This document shows positions 47,815 through 57,087 of a DNA stretch of 58,249 nt, piece by piece; the stretch's first letter is position 1; every line of letters begins with the position of its first letter. The notes below the pieces were generated by a model that saw nothing but the letters and a program-made list of their open reading frames with translations, was not told the origin of the DNA and ran no database searches. A program made the position numbers and the translations under genes. The stretch comes from Polaromonas jejuensis NBRC 106434. Lineage in GTDB: Bacteria > Pseudomonadota > Gammaproteobacteria > Burkholderiales > Burkholderiaceae_C. The stretch spans positions 1 to 58,249 of the forward strand of contig NZ_BCYO01000025.1 in NCBI RefSeq assembly GCF_001598235.1, read 5' to 3'.

Positions 47815-49479
47815 CTAGTGTGCGACGGCCAAGACCACCAACTTTACAATCAGCAAGCCAGCAGCGACTACAAGATACCCACGCAACACAAGCATCCACA
47901 TACGGCTGGAAAGGCTCAGACGCGCTGGAGCCAGCGTTTCCATGACGGGCATGCGCCAGTTGTCGCGCTCAACCTGTGAGGCCTGGTTGACTTCAACTTG
48001 AACTACCTGAATGCGCTCGCTTTTCTCGTAGAGTTTGACTCCGATTGCCAATACAGCACCAATGGCGGTGCCCCCAGCCAGTACAGCCAGGATGTGTCCA
48101 TCGCTGATGCCCGGAAAAAGAACAGCGGCAGTGAGAATGACCGACAGCATCACCAAAACAGCAATGATGGCTGCGGTGAACCAATTGAGCCTTTTGGAGT
48201 TCACCCATGGACCCAGCACGGCTTTGTCATTGCACAACAAAAGCAAAAAAACAGTCGCGCTGGGCAGCAGCACCCCTGCGAGTGTCTGAACCAGGTTGGT
48301 CAACAGTCCCAGGGGGGTACCAGGGGTCAGCACCAAAGCAGCTGCAACAATAATCAAGCCAATGTAGACAGCGTAGAAAGCCTTCGCATCGCCAGGCTTG
48401 CGGTGCAACGAGTGGCGCACGGCGAACACATCACCAATCGCGTACGCCGTGGACAGGGACACCGCCAGGGCGCCAATGATGGAGGCATCAATCAGGGCGA
48501 TGGCAAAGAAGACACCAGGCACGCGGCCGAAATACTTCCCCAGGCCGCTGGCCACACCGGCTGCATCTGTGAAATTGCCAAACTCCGCCTGGCCAGCAAA
48601 GGTTTCTGCGGTGAACGCCATCATGGCCACTGCACCAACGACTACCAGTACGATGCCCAGCCAGAGGTCCAAGCGCTGGTAGCGGATGAATCGAGGCGTG
48701 ATGCGTTTGTCAATCACATAGCTTTGCTGGAAGAACAGCTGCCAGGGCGCAACCGTAGTGCCCACAATACCAATGATGAGCAGCATCACGTCGCTGAGCT
48801 TGCTGTTTTTGGGCATTTGGGGAACGAAGAAGTCGTGCGCAATCTGCCCTGGTGCTGGGTGAACCATCAGCGCAATTGGAATGAGCAACAGGCTGGCAAA
48901 CACCAGGAACATCGAAAACCGCTCAAAGCGTCGGAAGTCCCCCGTACTGGCCGCCGCAATGATGATGACGGCCGAAATACCTACACCCCAGATGCGAGAC
49001 ACACCCAGGTAATCCAGGCCCAGGCTGATACCGATGAATTCGGTCACGATAGTCAGGGCATTGAGTAAAAACAGGTCAACGACACTGAAGGCTCCCCAGA
49101 ACTTGCCGAAGCGCTCAAAAATCAGGCGCGCATGTCCCACGCCAGTGACCGCGCCCAGGCGTAACACCATCTCCTGGTTGACATACAAGACAGGCACCAG
49201 CAGTAACAAGGTCCACAGCAGGGAAGTGCCGTAGTTTTGGCCGGCTTGCGTGTAGGTTCCGAAGGCCCCGGCATCGTTGTCGCCCACCATCACAATCAGG
49301 CCGGGCCCAAGAATGGCCAAGAGGGTCTGCCAGCGCTGCTTCCAGCTGGTACGGGCTCCGTGGTCACCATGTTTGATGGTGCCAAAGGCACCCCGGATGT
49401 CACCGATGTGGGCGCTGTCCAGCACCGCACTACCACCATTGATTTGCACAGTGTCATGAGTTGCAGTGAGATGCGTCAT
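47815..49479 (-). CDS. NRAMP family divalent metal transporter, atypical motifs
   Basis: 554 residues with 11-12 membrane helices. The helix 1 motif is GPGLIVMVGDNDAGAFGTYTQAG in place of the canonical DPGN, and helix 6 reads GIVGTTVAPWQLFFQQS without the metal-binding MPH. It therefore belongs to a divergent NRAMP clade whose metal (Mn, Mg or other) cannot be stated. The last membrane helix follows a long cytoplasmic stretch (residues about 470-525). AGGGAGAA precedes the start. A gene-free 876-base stretch lies upstream. Confidence 0.87.
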   Translation of the reverse strand: MTHLTATHDTVQINGGSAVLDSAHIGDIRGAFGTIKHGDHGARTSWKQRWQTLLAILGPGLIVMVGDNDAGAFGTYTQAGQNYGTSLLWTLLLLVPVLYVNQEMVLRLGAVTGVGHARLIFERFGKFWGAFSVVDLFLLNALTIVTEFIGISLGLDYLGVSRIWGVGISAVIIIAAASTGDFRRFERFSMFLVFASLLLIPIALMVHPAPGQIAHDFFVPQMPKNSKLSDVMLLIIGIVGTTVAPWQLFFQQSYVIDKRITPRFIRYQRLDLWLGIVLVVVGAVAMMAFTAETFAGQAEFGNFTDAAGVASGLGKYFGRVPGVFFAIALIDASIIGALAVSLSTAYAIGDVFAVRHSLHRKPGDAKAFYAVYIGLIIVAAALVLTPGTPLGLLTNLVQTLAGVLLPSATVFLLLLCNDKAVLGPWVNSKRLNWFTAAIIAVLVMLSVILTAAVLFPGISDGHILAVLAGGTAIGAVLAIGVKLYEKSERIQVVQVEVNQASQVERDNWRMPVMETLAPARLSLSSRMWMLVLRGYLVVAAGLLIVKLVVLAVAH

Positions 49480-50355
49480 GATGTTTCTCCCTAATATCGT
49501 GGTTGTAACTTTGTTTCAGCGCATGCTGGTTAGCATGGACAGAAGGGGGGCATGGGGAGCTGTGGAAATCGGGTCGTGGTGACGGGCGGTACGGGCTCGC
49601 TCAGCGAACTTCATGTGTGCCCAGGCACGTCCGATGTGCAGCGTGTGTCCAGCTGCGGCTGCGAAATATTGAATGTTGAATGTCATGACAACACCTCGGA
49701 AAGGTTTGCCTCTTGCGGGGCACTAACTCACCACGCACAAGACATGACGCAGCGCTTTGAGCGCCTTTCACGATGTCGAAAGGCGCTCAAAGGCAAAGCC
49801 AAAGCTTATGCAACAAATTAGGAGATGTGCCGCGTTGCCAAGAACTGGCAACCGAGAGTAAAACTACAACACACCGTCCTGCTGAAACCAGCGAGACGGT
49901 GCGGAAAAAGGCCGCTTACGTACTCGCTGATTCGTTCGCCAGGGGCGAACAGGTACTAGGGCCAGATTCCATGGATTGCTCCGTTATTGAGATACGCGCA
50001 TTTTCCTATTGACAGACATGGCGCGTCAAGCCTGATTAATGCATTTTTAATGTCTTATGTGTAAAGTTGGTCCCAACTGAGAATCAGCATCAATAAGGGA
50101 GCTGCGCTTCCAATGCAAAAAGTGCATCTTTGGCAACCATCGACTGATTGAAGCCCGCCGCTGACGCCTTGGGCACTTTGACGCCGTATCCATCGGAGGA
50201 TCCGCCTCGATTACTCGGACTTTTCCTCCTGATAGACGGGATAGACGGCTGTTCATCTCAGCGCTCCAATATCCTTCCCCGTGGGGAGGGAGGCATCCAT
50301 AGCATCTCCGCCGCAAGCAGACATTGGAGTCTCTCCGACGGATCGCCAGAAAGTT
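49480..50355. other. 876-base gene-free stretch
   Basis: Between the NRAMP start and the bdhA stop. Lower GC than the neighbours. It contains the perfect 15-bp inverted repeat at 49755-49792 and the leader of the NRAMP gene. Short open frames (49552..49821 plus, 49773..50012 plus, 50047..50316 minus) have no recognisable family, no good ribosome-binding site and unusual composition. A metal-sensing leader RNA for the NRAMP gene is possible but no known riboswitch core could be identified by eye. Confidence 0.5.
49755..49792. repeat. Perfect 15-bp inverted repeat
   Basis: CTTTGAGCGCCTTTC and GAAAGGCGCTCAAAG pair completely around the 8-base loop ACGATGTC. There is no T-run on either side, so it is not a usual intrinsic terminator. 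It stands isolated in gene-free DNA, 276 bases upstream of the NRAMP start. Confidence 0.85.
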
Positions 50356-51138
50356 CTACTGCATGAACCAACCGTGGCTGACCACCAGCGATTGACCCGT
50401 CAGCGCGTTCGAGTTGAAGCTGGCGAATAGCAGCGCCACGTCGGCCACATCCTGCACGGTGGTGAACTCGCCGTCCACCGTCTCCTTGAGCATGACCTTC
50501 TTGATCACGTCGTCTTCGCTGATGCCGAGCGCCTTCGCCTGCTCGGGAATCTGCTTCTCGACCAGCGGCGTGCGCACGAAACCTGGGCAGATCACGTTGG
50601 CGCGGATGCCGTACTTGCCGCCTTCTTTTGAGACCGTTTTGCACAGCCCGATCAGTCCGTGCTTGGCTGTCACGTATGCCGATTTCAGCACCGAGGCTTC
50701 CTTCGAGTGCACCGAGCCCATGTAGATGATGCTGCCGCCCTTGCCGGAGGCCTGCATATGCGGCACACAGGCCTTGGTGGTAAGGAACGCGCCGTCAAGG
50801 TGAATCGCGAGCATCTTCTTCCAGTCAGCGAACGGGAAATCCTCCACCGGATGGACGATCTGGATACCGGCGTTGCTGACCAGCACGTCAATACCCCCAT
50901 AGGCAGTGACCACCGCCGTGACGGCGGCGTTGACCTCGTCTTCGCTGGTCACGTCCATGGCCACCGCCATCGCGATGCCGCCGGCCTTCGTAATCTCATC
51001 GACGACCGCCTGAGCGGCGTCCTTGTTCAAATCGGCTATGACGACCTTGCCGCCTTCACGGGCGTACGTGAGAGCAATTTCCTTGCCGATGCCGCTGGCG
51101 GCGCCGGTGACGATGCAGACCTTGTCCTGGAGTTTCAT
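50356..51138 (-). CDS. bdhA: 3-Hydroxybutyrate dehydrogenase (SDR)
   Basis: 260 residues. It interconverts D-3-hydroxybutyrate and acetoacetate with NAD. SDR motifs: TGAASGIG cofactor loop, [13 protein letters not shown], catalytic Ser in [11 protein letters not shown], Tyr-Lys in [13 protein letters not shown], and [19 protein letters not shown] typical of BDH. The start at 51138 has AAGGAC upstream. Last gene of the patatin-adc-bdhA operon, 34 bases after adc; it would generate the acetoacetate that Adc decarboxylates. Confidence 0.93.
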   Translation of the reverse strand: MKLQDKVCIVTGAASGIGKEIALTYAREGGKVVIADLNKDAAQAVVDEITKAGGIAMAVAMDVTSEDEVNAAVTAVVTAYGGIDVLVSNAGIQIVHPVEDFPFADWKKMLAIHLDGAFLTTKACVPHMQASGKGGSIIYMGSVHSKEASVLKSAYVTAKHGLIGLCKTVSKEGGKYGIRANVICPGFVRTPLVEKQIPEQAKALGISEDDVIKKVMLKETVDGEFTTVQDVADVALLFASFNSNALTGQSLVVSHGWFMQ

Positions 51139-51172
51139 GGGAGTCCTTACGGGGTTGGGTGGGTGTAAAAAG

Positions 51173-51910
51173 TCAGACCAGATAGTCGTGTACGACGGTG
51201 CCAAGGCCGAGCGTCACGTCGGCCAAGACGTGGGTGCCCGAGATCACCTCCAGGACCGGCAGGCGCGCGACGGGTGCCAGTGCATGGTGAGCCAGTTCAA
51301 GCGCGGCTGGGCCGCTCCACGCCCCCTTGATGGCCACGTCTTCAAGAAAATAGCGCACCAGTTCGCAGATGCGTGGGCTGCCGTCGACGTGCGGAATGAT
51401 CTTGAGCAGGTAGTTGGGCGCGAGCATCCCCTGGAGCACGGCGGTGGGCTCGAGCACGCGGTGCTTGAATCCCATCGTTGCGGTCGCCACGCGCACCGAG
51501 CCGTAGTCCAGCGTGCCCAGCAGTGTGTCTTTCTCGACCGTTAGCGAGGGCGCCGCCAGCTTCTTCGGGAAGCCCCACAGTTCGCGGCCGCCGGCGATAG
51601 GTGCCTCGTCGTTGAGGTACATGGAGTGCACATAGCCGCCCGCCTTGCCCTCGAACGTGACGGGGATCACCTGGCCCGACTCGGTGTAATCGCCGAAGCC
51701 GGTGGAATCGGGCATGCGGATGAACTCATACTTGACGATCGGCTCCGTGACTTGCAGCGGCTCGGGCACGACGGCGCGCAATGCATCGAGGTCGGTTCGG
51801 TAGGTCACGATCAGGAATTCGCGGTTCAGAAAGCGGTAGGGACCGGGCGGGAACGCTGGGCTGGTCAAAGGCATCGCGAAAGCGTTACGTTTTACGTCGT
51901 CGATGTTCAT
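51173..51910 (-). CDS. adc: Acetoacetate decarboxylase
   Basis: 245 residues, family length. It forms acetone and CO2 from acetoacetate through a Schiff base. The catalytic lysine pair is K116-K117 in [30 protein letters not shown] and GRE are conserved. The start overlaps the patatin stop by four bases (ATGA) and the gene is followed by bdhA, which makes its substrate. Related ADC-fold proteins have other substrates, but this context supports acetoacetate. Confidence 0.92.
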   Translation of the reverse strand: MNIDDVKRNAFAMPLTSPAFPPGPYRFLNREFLIVTYRTDLDALRAVVPEPLQVTEPIVKYEFIRMPDSTGFGDYTESGQVIPVTFEGKAGGYVHSMYLNDEAPIAGGRELWGFPKKLAAPSLTVEKDTLLGTLDYGSVRVATATMGFKHRVLEPTAVLQGMLAPNYLLKIIPHVDGSPRICELVRYFLEDVAIKGAWSGPAALELAHHALAPVARLPVLEVISGTHVLADVTLGLGTVVHDYLV

Positions 51911-53091
51911 GGGTTCGCTCGGGCCGAAGAAGGACTGTCGGAAGTGAGATCGAACACATGCACGCCGGTGGCGCTGGGTTCGTGGTGGATCCAGCGTGGG
52001 TCATGCAAGGTGTGCGCCATGTCGGCGCGGCCGGCGCCCCAGTGCTCCTGCATCGACAGGCGCGAGAACTCGTAGTCTTTCGACTGGCTCTCGTAATGCT
52101 TGCTGCGGTAAATCAGATGCACCACATCGACCGCACCTTCGCAACGCACACGTGAAAGCGCACGCACATCCGGGTCGTCGCGCAGCGCGGCCGGTAGCTT
52201 TGCAATCAGGCGCCGCGCGGCTTGCGCGATCACCTGCCGGTCGAGCTCCATCCTCGTATTCAGGCGCGTACGGCTGGAGAAGCGGATGTCCTTCTCTCGC
52301 TCGGTGGCCTCTGCCAGTGTCGTGGGCAATGCGCCGATCGCGGCAAACAGGTCGACCTGGAACACAACCCGGTGCCGCTTGCCTGGCTGGTCGAGGACGT
52401 ACTGCAGTGGCGTGTTCGAGACCAGCCCCCCATCCCAATAATGCTCTCCATCAATCTCGACCGGGGGGAAGCCCGGTGGCAGCGCACCGCTGGCCATGAT
52501 GTGGCGCACATCAATGCGTTGCTTGGCCGAATCGAAATACTCGAAATTGCCGGTGCGCACATTGACCGCTCCAACCGACAGACGGACCGAGCCCGAGTTG
52601 ATCAGGTCAAAGTCGACGAGTCGCTCGAGTGTCTGCCGCAGCGGCGCTGTGTCGTAGTAACTGATCGCCTCCAGCGTTCCTCGCGCCTGGAACGGTGCTG
52701 GCGGGAAGCGCGGCGCGAAGAAGCCCGGCACACCGAACAACATGCCGTTCGTAGCGCTGACTTCGTTCAAGGTCTCGCGGATGGCGGCGCTAGGGGCGAG
52801 CGCCGGTGGCTGGTTGGCTGAACTGACAAGTTCCCAAAACTCGCGCAGCCTTGTTATCCGAGAGGCTGCCTTGTTACCAGCGATCAGCGCTGCATTGATT
52901 GACCCGATCGAAATGCCAGCCACCCAGGTGGGTTCGCGGTAGACCTTGCTTAGCGCCTCAAACACACCAGCCTGATAGGCACCAAGAGCCCCTCCACCTT
53001 GCAGCACGAGGATGCATTCCTTGCCCTCATGAGGCGGCGGCGCTATGACGGCTCGTGGGGGAGCATGGGGAGTTGGTCGTGATGACGTCAT
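51907..53091 (-). CDS. Patatin-like phospholipase with DUF3734 domain
   Basis: 394 residues with the start at 53091. Patatin lipase motifs: [16 protein letters not shown] (oxyanion loop), [14 protein letters not shown] (nucleophile Ser in GxSxG) and [10 protein letters not shown] with the catalytic Asp. The C-terminal third, with [17 protein letters not shown] and [21 protein letters not shown], matches DUF3734. In beta-proteobacteria this gene type often accompanies 3-hydroxybutyrate genes, so a role in PHB or storage-lipid turnover is plausible. A start at 53229 is possible but gives an Arg-rich tail with no family support. Confidence 0.88.
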   Translation of the reverse strand: MTSSRPTPHAPPRAVIAPPPHEGKECILVLQGGGALGAYQAGVFEALSKVYREPTWVAGISIGSINAALIAGNKAASRITRLREFWELVSSANQPPALAPSAAIRETLNEVSATNGMLFGVPGFFAPRFPPAPFQARGTLEAISYYDTAPLRQTLERLVDFDLINSGSVRLSVGAVNVRTGNFEYFDSAKQRIDVRHIMASGALPPGFPPVEIDGEHYWDGGLVSNTPLQYVLDQPGKRHRVVFQVDLFAAIGALPTTLAEATEREKDIRFSSRTRLNTRMELDRQVIAQAARRLIAKLPAALRDDPDVRALSRVRCEGAVDVVHLIYRSKHYESQSKDYEFSRLSMQEHWGAGRADMAHTLHDPRWIHHEPSATGVHVFDLTSDSPSSARANP

Positions 53092-53292
53092 AGGTTTGGT
53101 GAATCGTGGTAGGAAGTCGTCCAGTCGGCTTGCGGGACGGGCATGCCGAAACAAACAGATTGATCGCCTGGTAGCTGACGGCAACGCCAGCAAGCAGGAT
53201 AACCGGAGGGGCGCTATGAGTGACGGCACTGAATAATGCTAACGTCCCAAGTCAAGCGCACCCAGGGAGCATCTGAGATATTCAATGTCCTT

Positions 53293-53985
53293 TTAGAACA
53301 AACCCGATGCAATATTGATGGTCAGTGCGATTAAAGTGGTGTTGAAGAAAAACGCCAACACACATTGCACCGTGCCGGTTCTGCGCATCTTACGGTTTGT
53401 AAAGCTGACATCGGCGGTTTGCCCAGACGTTCCAATGACGCTGGCGAAATAGAGGAAATCACCGTAATCCGGCGCATGGCCACCAGGAAAGTCCAGGCCA
53501 CCATGCCCACCACGAATTTCCATGGTGTAGTAGTCATGGGCGTAATGCAGTGCAAACATCACTTGAGTAAAGGCCCAAGACGACACAATTGTGAGCGCCG
53601 CCAGCCCAATGTGACCATAACGCAGCGTACCCTTGAGGTCCTTGACAACGGCCAGCTCGGCCACGATGGCACCTATGCACATCAACGCCGCAGTAACAAC
53701 CAAGACAAGAACCACAATACGGCCTTCGTCGTGTTGCAAAGCACGCATGCGCATTCTCTCGTGGGTGGACCAGAACATCATCCGGGCGGCGAGTATCAGA
53801 TAAAGACAGGCCCCAACGTTCCAGCCGACGATGGCTTTGGTAATCGTTTGCTGTACCACCGCTTGCGGCAGCGATAACGCCGTTGCCAAGCCGATGACGA
53901 AACAAATCAAAAGCCTTGGCCGAGCCAGCACCAATCGTATCAGCAGAGGTTTTGACTGGTGGGGATTAACAGGTGTTTGTGTCAT
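53293..53985 (-). CDS. DUF1345 membrane protein
   Basis: 230 residues, about five membrane helices. DUF1345 signatures are GWNVGACLYLILAARMM, the helix 3 region VVTAALMCIGAIVAELA, FALHYAHDYY and the strongly conserved GGLDFPGGHAPDYGDFLYFASVIGTSGQTADVSFT split over residues about 160-195. Function unknown. Stands between the patatin gene and the DUF4337 gene on the same strand, 57 bases from the latter. Confidence 0.87.
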   Translation of the reverse strand: MTQTPVNPHQSKPLLIRLVLARPRLLICFVIGLATALSLPQAVVQQTITKAIVGWNVGACLYLILAARMMFWSTHERMRMRALQHDEGRIVVLVLVVTAALMCIGAIVAELAVVKDLKGTLRYGHIGLAALTIVSSWAFTQVMFALHYAHDYYTMEIRGGHGGLDFPGGHAPDYGDFLYFASVIGTSGQTADVSFTNRKMRRTGTVQCVLAFFFNTTLIALTINIASGLF

Positions 53986-54042
53986 TGAGTTGTTCGAAAT
54001 GAGTTCCAGTACAAGAGTATTGGCCTTCTCACGGTGGGACGG

Positions 54043-54612
54043 CTAGAAAAAGGCGGAAGCCGAGGCAACCAGTCCAATGGCGGCAGAGCCTACCGAGCTC
54101 CACAAGAGCCAGCGTCGCTTGGTCAGCACAGTAATGGCCGCCAGCGCGATTGCGATTTGGAGGAACGTTAGCGCCAATGCAAGACGCTCATGAGGCCTGA
54201 GTTTGGCCTCAGAATCTTCTCCCAGCTTACGAGACTCGGCCTGCAGCTTTTTGGCTTCGACCTGGATTTCAAGCCTCTCAGTGTCTTCTTTTGCTTTATC
54301 TGCCAGAAAACGGGCCTTAACCTCGGGGTCGGTGGCCAAGGCTGCAGTCGCTTCATCGAGATGACTTTTCATCGACTTGGCTTGATAAAACGCCCACTGG
54401 TCGCTGGCTTGGGATTGCTTCAGGATGCTTTCGTTTTTTAAGAACATCGCCTCGTTTTGAGCATTGCCACTTTGGTAGCTTATCAGCGCTCCCACGGTGG
54501 CGAGAATCGCAGTCATGAGTGCAATTTTCTGGGTTAAGCTGTCGTGTTCTTTTTCAACAGCTTCTTCAAGCGCATGCTCGTGCGGGCTTGGTACTTCGTA
54601 TTCATTTTCCAT
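54043..54612 (-). CDS. DUF4337 membrane protein
   Basis: 189 residues. N-terminal acidic segment (VPSPHEHALEEAVEKEHDSL), a first membrane helix (IALMTAILATVGALIS), a long charged coiled coil (about 60-145), then two membrane helices at the C-terminus (LALALTFLQIAIALAAITVL and WSSVGSAAIGLVASASAFF). This layout is that of DUF4337 proteins, function unknown. It is co-directional with the DUF1345 gene, 57 bases downstream. Confidence 0.85.
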   Translation of the reverse strand: MENEYEVPSPHEHALEEAVEKEHDSLTQKIALMTAILATVGALISYQSGNAQNEAMFLKNESILKQSQASDQWAFYQAKSMKSHLDEATAALATDPEVKARFLADKAKEDTERLEIQVEAKKLQAESRKLGEDSEAKLRPHERLALALTFLQIAIALAAITVLTKRRWLLWSSVGSAAIGLVASASAFF

Positions 54613-54916
54613 CGTGACTCCTAAACCGTAAACCAGGGATGCTCATTTGCAGAATTACAGAGTGGACAGAAACCATCTTTTAGCAGTGTAGCAAGGCAAG
54701 GCGTGTGTAAGAACGCACCGAAGTGGCGCCAAGCTCACGTAGTTTCATGCTTTTTCTCAACTGAACAGGGTTTACTACAGCACTCGCCATGGATTTTGTG
54801 TTCTCCCACGAATGTCCGGTGCTGTCGACGCTGGTCAACCAAATTCTTGTTAAGGCGTTTGAGTTTCAGAGTCTCATATGTTTGAGCTCCGCAAAACAAC
54901 TCATGAAGGAATCACC
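54613..54916. other. Intergenic stretch with a small overlapping frame
   Basis: About 300 bases between divergent genes. It holds a 43-codon frame (54789-54920, plus) that begins MDFVFSHECPVLS and ends in TGA overlapping the ATG of the next gene. No ribosome-binding site is apparent before it. Promoters of both flanking genes must lie here. Confidence 0.4.
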
Positions 54917-55285
54917 ATGAAATCTCAACTCCGTGTATTGGCCACTACGGTTGGCTTATTTTGTGCTGCCACGGGTTTTGCCCAAACGGCCGCACCTGTG
55001 ACAAAAGCAAGTGCTCCAGTGAATACCTCAGCAGCCCCTGCGACTAAAACTCCAGCAGCTCCTATGGCCAAGACAGGTGCTACTCCTGCTGCCAAGACTG
55101 CAGCGCCCACCACGGCAGCGGCTGGCGGTGGAGATGGGAAGGTATGGGTCAACACGAAATCCAAGACCTACCACTGCGAAGGCACCAAGTTTTACGGAAA
55201 AACAAAGGTTGGCGAGTACATGACAGAAGCCGATGCCAAGGCGAAGGGCAACCACGCCGACCACGGCAAGGCCTGCGCCAAGTAA
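54917..55285 (+). CDS. Small secreted Ala/Lys-rich protein with C-terminal Cys motif
   Basis: 122 residues. Signal peptide (LRVLATTVGLFCAATGFA, cleavage near FAQ), then about 50 residues of Ala/Pro/Thr/Lys repeats, then a compact end WVNTKSKTYHCEGTKFYGKT and YMTEADAKAKGNHADHGKAC with two cysteines. That end is a recurring domain of unknown function in proteobacterial exported proteins. AAGGA precedes the start and an intrinsic terminator follows. Confidence 0.8.
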   Translation: MKSQLRVLATTVGLFCAATGFAQTAAPVTKASAPVNTSAAPATKTPAAPMAKTGATPAAKTAAPTTAAAGGGDGKVWVNTKSKTYHCEGTKFYGKTKVGEYMTEADAKAKGNHADHGKACAK

Positions 55286-55310
55286 CGCTGAACGGCGCAT
55301 GTCGCAATCC

Positions 55311-55335
55311 AAAGGGCGCTTAGGCGCCTTTTTTT
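55311..55335 (+). terminator. Intrinsic terminator after the secreted protein gene
   Basis: AAAGGGCGC and GCGCCTTTT pair around a TTAG loop, with a run of seven T. It lies 26 bases after the stop at 55285. Confidence 0.8.
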
Positions 55336-55363
55336 AAGGCAACACAAAATAGTTCATTTGTGA

Positions 55364-55663
55364 AAAGAATTTACTCGGCGGCTCGGACCGGGCCTCATCA
55401 CGGGGGCTGCCGACAACGACCCAAGCGGCATCGCCACTTACTCGCAGGCCGGTTCCCAGCTTCGGTTCGCACTGGTTTGGACGCTGTTAATCACCACGCC
55501 ACCGATGATTGGCTTCCAGATGCTGTCAGCTCGCATTGGCTGGGTGACTGGAGAGGGATTCGCGGTGAATATCAACAAGATGTTTCCCTGTTGGTTGACT
55601 ACAACTTTGATGGGTCTGCTGGTTGCCGCGAAGACCTTCAATATTGCCGTCGATATACGCTGA
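55364..55663 (+). pseudogene. Remnant of an NRAMP-type transporter (N-terminal third)
   Basis: The frame reads RRLGPGLITGAADNDPSG, then IATYSQAGSQLRFALVWTLL, FQMLSARIGWVTGEG and LMGLLVAAKTFNIAVDI before a stop. This corresponds to helices 1-3 of an NRAMP transporter of the DPSG type. There is no start codon: a TGA stands three codons before the similarity begins, and the remaining eight or nine helices are missing. It is a different subtype from the intact NRAMP at 47815-49479. The 3' break lies 68 bases before the AI-2E gene. Confidence 0.82.
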
Positions 55664-55731
55664 GCCGCAATGCCCATTTCTGGTCTTCGAGGTAGGGAAA
55701 GTGTCAGAATGGAAAGAATACCAGCCGTCCC

Positions 55732-56766
55732 ATGCTCAAACAGACACAACCCGCACCTTCTCCAAAAACCATATCCATAACCGCCTCCGTCAGGATGGTC
55801 AGTTACGTGCTGGCAGTCGTGCTATGCATTGGCACGCTCATCTACGGTCTATTGCCAGGCCTGCTGGCTGTTTGTCTGGGCTATCTTTTGGCGGTTGCTC
55901 TGGCTGGGGAAGGGCGCATCAAAGGCCCTCGGTTGAGTCCGGCACTGGCCGCCGCCGCGGTAGTCCTTCTTCCTTTGTTGGGATTAGGGCTTTTGCTTGC
56001 AAACGCAAAAGGCATGGCTTTCGGTGCCGTCGGGCAGTATCAGGCGCTCCTGCAACACCTGGCCGGTACCGTCCTGGAAATCCGCCAAAAACTTCCTGCC
56101 GAACTTGCCATTCACCTGCCCGATGAGCTCACTGAGGCCCAAGTCTGGCTGGCCGATTACCTGAAATCGAAATCCCAGGCGCTGACAGGATTTGGTACCG
56201 CTGGCCTCCATGGTTTTTTACTGGCGTACGTGGGCCTGGTCGTTGGTGCGCTGATTGAAGGTACTGTCAAAAGTCGGACCAGCGCGCCCCTGCGTATTGA
56301 GGTTCGCAAGCGTGCTGGTCATTTCATCGACGCCTTCCGTCAAATCGTGGTCGCTCAATTCTGGATTGCCATCATCAACGCCTTGTGCACTGCGTTGTTT
56401 CTGCTGGTGGCGTTGCCACTGTTTGGCGTGAACATGCCGTACATTGGCGAGCTTGTGGCGCTCACCTTCTTCGCCGGTCTTATCCCTATTGTTGGCAACT
56501 TGGTTTGCAACAGCGTGATGACTCTCGCCGGAGTCTCAATTTCTCTCGCCGTGGGCTTGGCCTGCTTGGTATTTCTGATTGCAATTCATAAGACGGAATA
56601 CCTGATTAATGCAAAAATCCTGGGCAAGCAAACCAACACCGCAGCTTGGGAGTTGCTTGCCGTCATGTTCGTCGGCGAGGCGGTATTTGGATTACCGGGC
56701 CTGGTCGCTGCACCCTTGTATTACGCTTACGTGAAGAAGGAACTCCAGGTGGCCCAGCTGGTTTGA
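55732..56766 (+). CDS. AI-2E family (PerM-like) transporter
   Basis: 344 residues, about eight membrane helices. Family layout: two N-terminal helices (VLAVVLCIGTLIYGLLPGLLAV), a periplasmic amphipathic region (about 100-150), FLLAYVGLVVGALIEG, and the C-terminal block FFAGLIPIVGNLVCN, HKTEYLINAKILGK and GEAVFGLPGLVAAPLYYAYVK. Members include exporters of autoinducer-2 and Na+/H+ antiporters; the substrate here is unknown. Only a weak ribosome-binding site. Directly preceded by the NRAMP remnant. Confidence 0.85.
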   Translation: MLKQTQPAPSPKTISITASVRMVSYVLAVVLCIGTLIYGLLPGLLAVCLGYLLAVALAGEGRIKGPRLSPALAAAAVVLLPLLGLGLLLANAKGMAFGAVGQYQALLQHLAGTVLEIRQKLPAELAIHLPDELTEAQVWLADYLKSKSQALTGFGTAGLHGFLLAYVGLVVGALIEGTVKSRTSAPLRIEVRKRAGHFIDAFRQIVVAQFWIAIINALCTALFLLVALPLFGVNMPYIGELVALTFFAGLIPIVGNLVCNSVMTLAGVSISLAVGLACLVFLIAIHKTEYLINAKILGKQTNTAAWELLAVMFVGEAVFGLPGLVAAPLYYAYVKKELQVAQLV

Positions 56767-57087
56767 CGTCCGTCCGACCTGCAAAAACGGGCCTTACGGC
56801 TCGCTTAGGTAGCCTATCTCCTGAACACGGCATGTCATTGAATGTGTCCGGGAAACTGGCGGAAGTCCAGGGAGTTACCAAGCGGCACAGCCCATTGACG
56901 TAATTCGCCAACATTTTCGCCAATGTTGGCCTGCGAACCGAAAACTCAATGCGCGTAGGCGAGACCTCTGGGCTTGGAGTTTGTTGAACTCCGTTACATC
57001 TGAAATGCCTTCTGCGTCACTTTTCCCGTTGAGTCGCGCGTTGCAAACCCACGGGCCATCAATCAGGCTTATCAACCGGAGTATCAA
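56767..57087. other. Intergenic stretch with an inverted repeat
   Basis: About 320 bases. GCCAACATT and AATGTTGGC (56907-56915 and 56922-56930) form a perfect 9-bp inverted repeat around TTCGCC, possibly an operator of the downstream gene. No gene is visible. Confidence 0.5.

Noticed and set aside
49480..49755. A yybP-ykoY or Mg riboswitch upstream of the NRAMP gene
   Set aside because: I could not find the conserved core sequences by eye; a covariance search would be needed before claiming it.
50047..50316. 89-codon minus-strand frame downstream of bdhA
   Set aside because: No family resemblance, no ribosome-binding site and Arg/Ser-rich composition typical of a chance frame.
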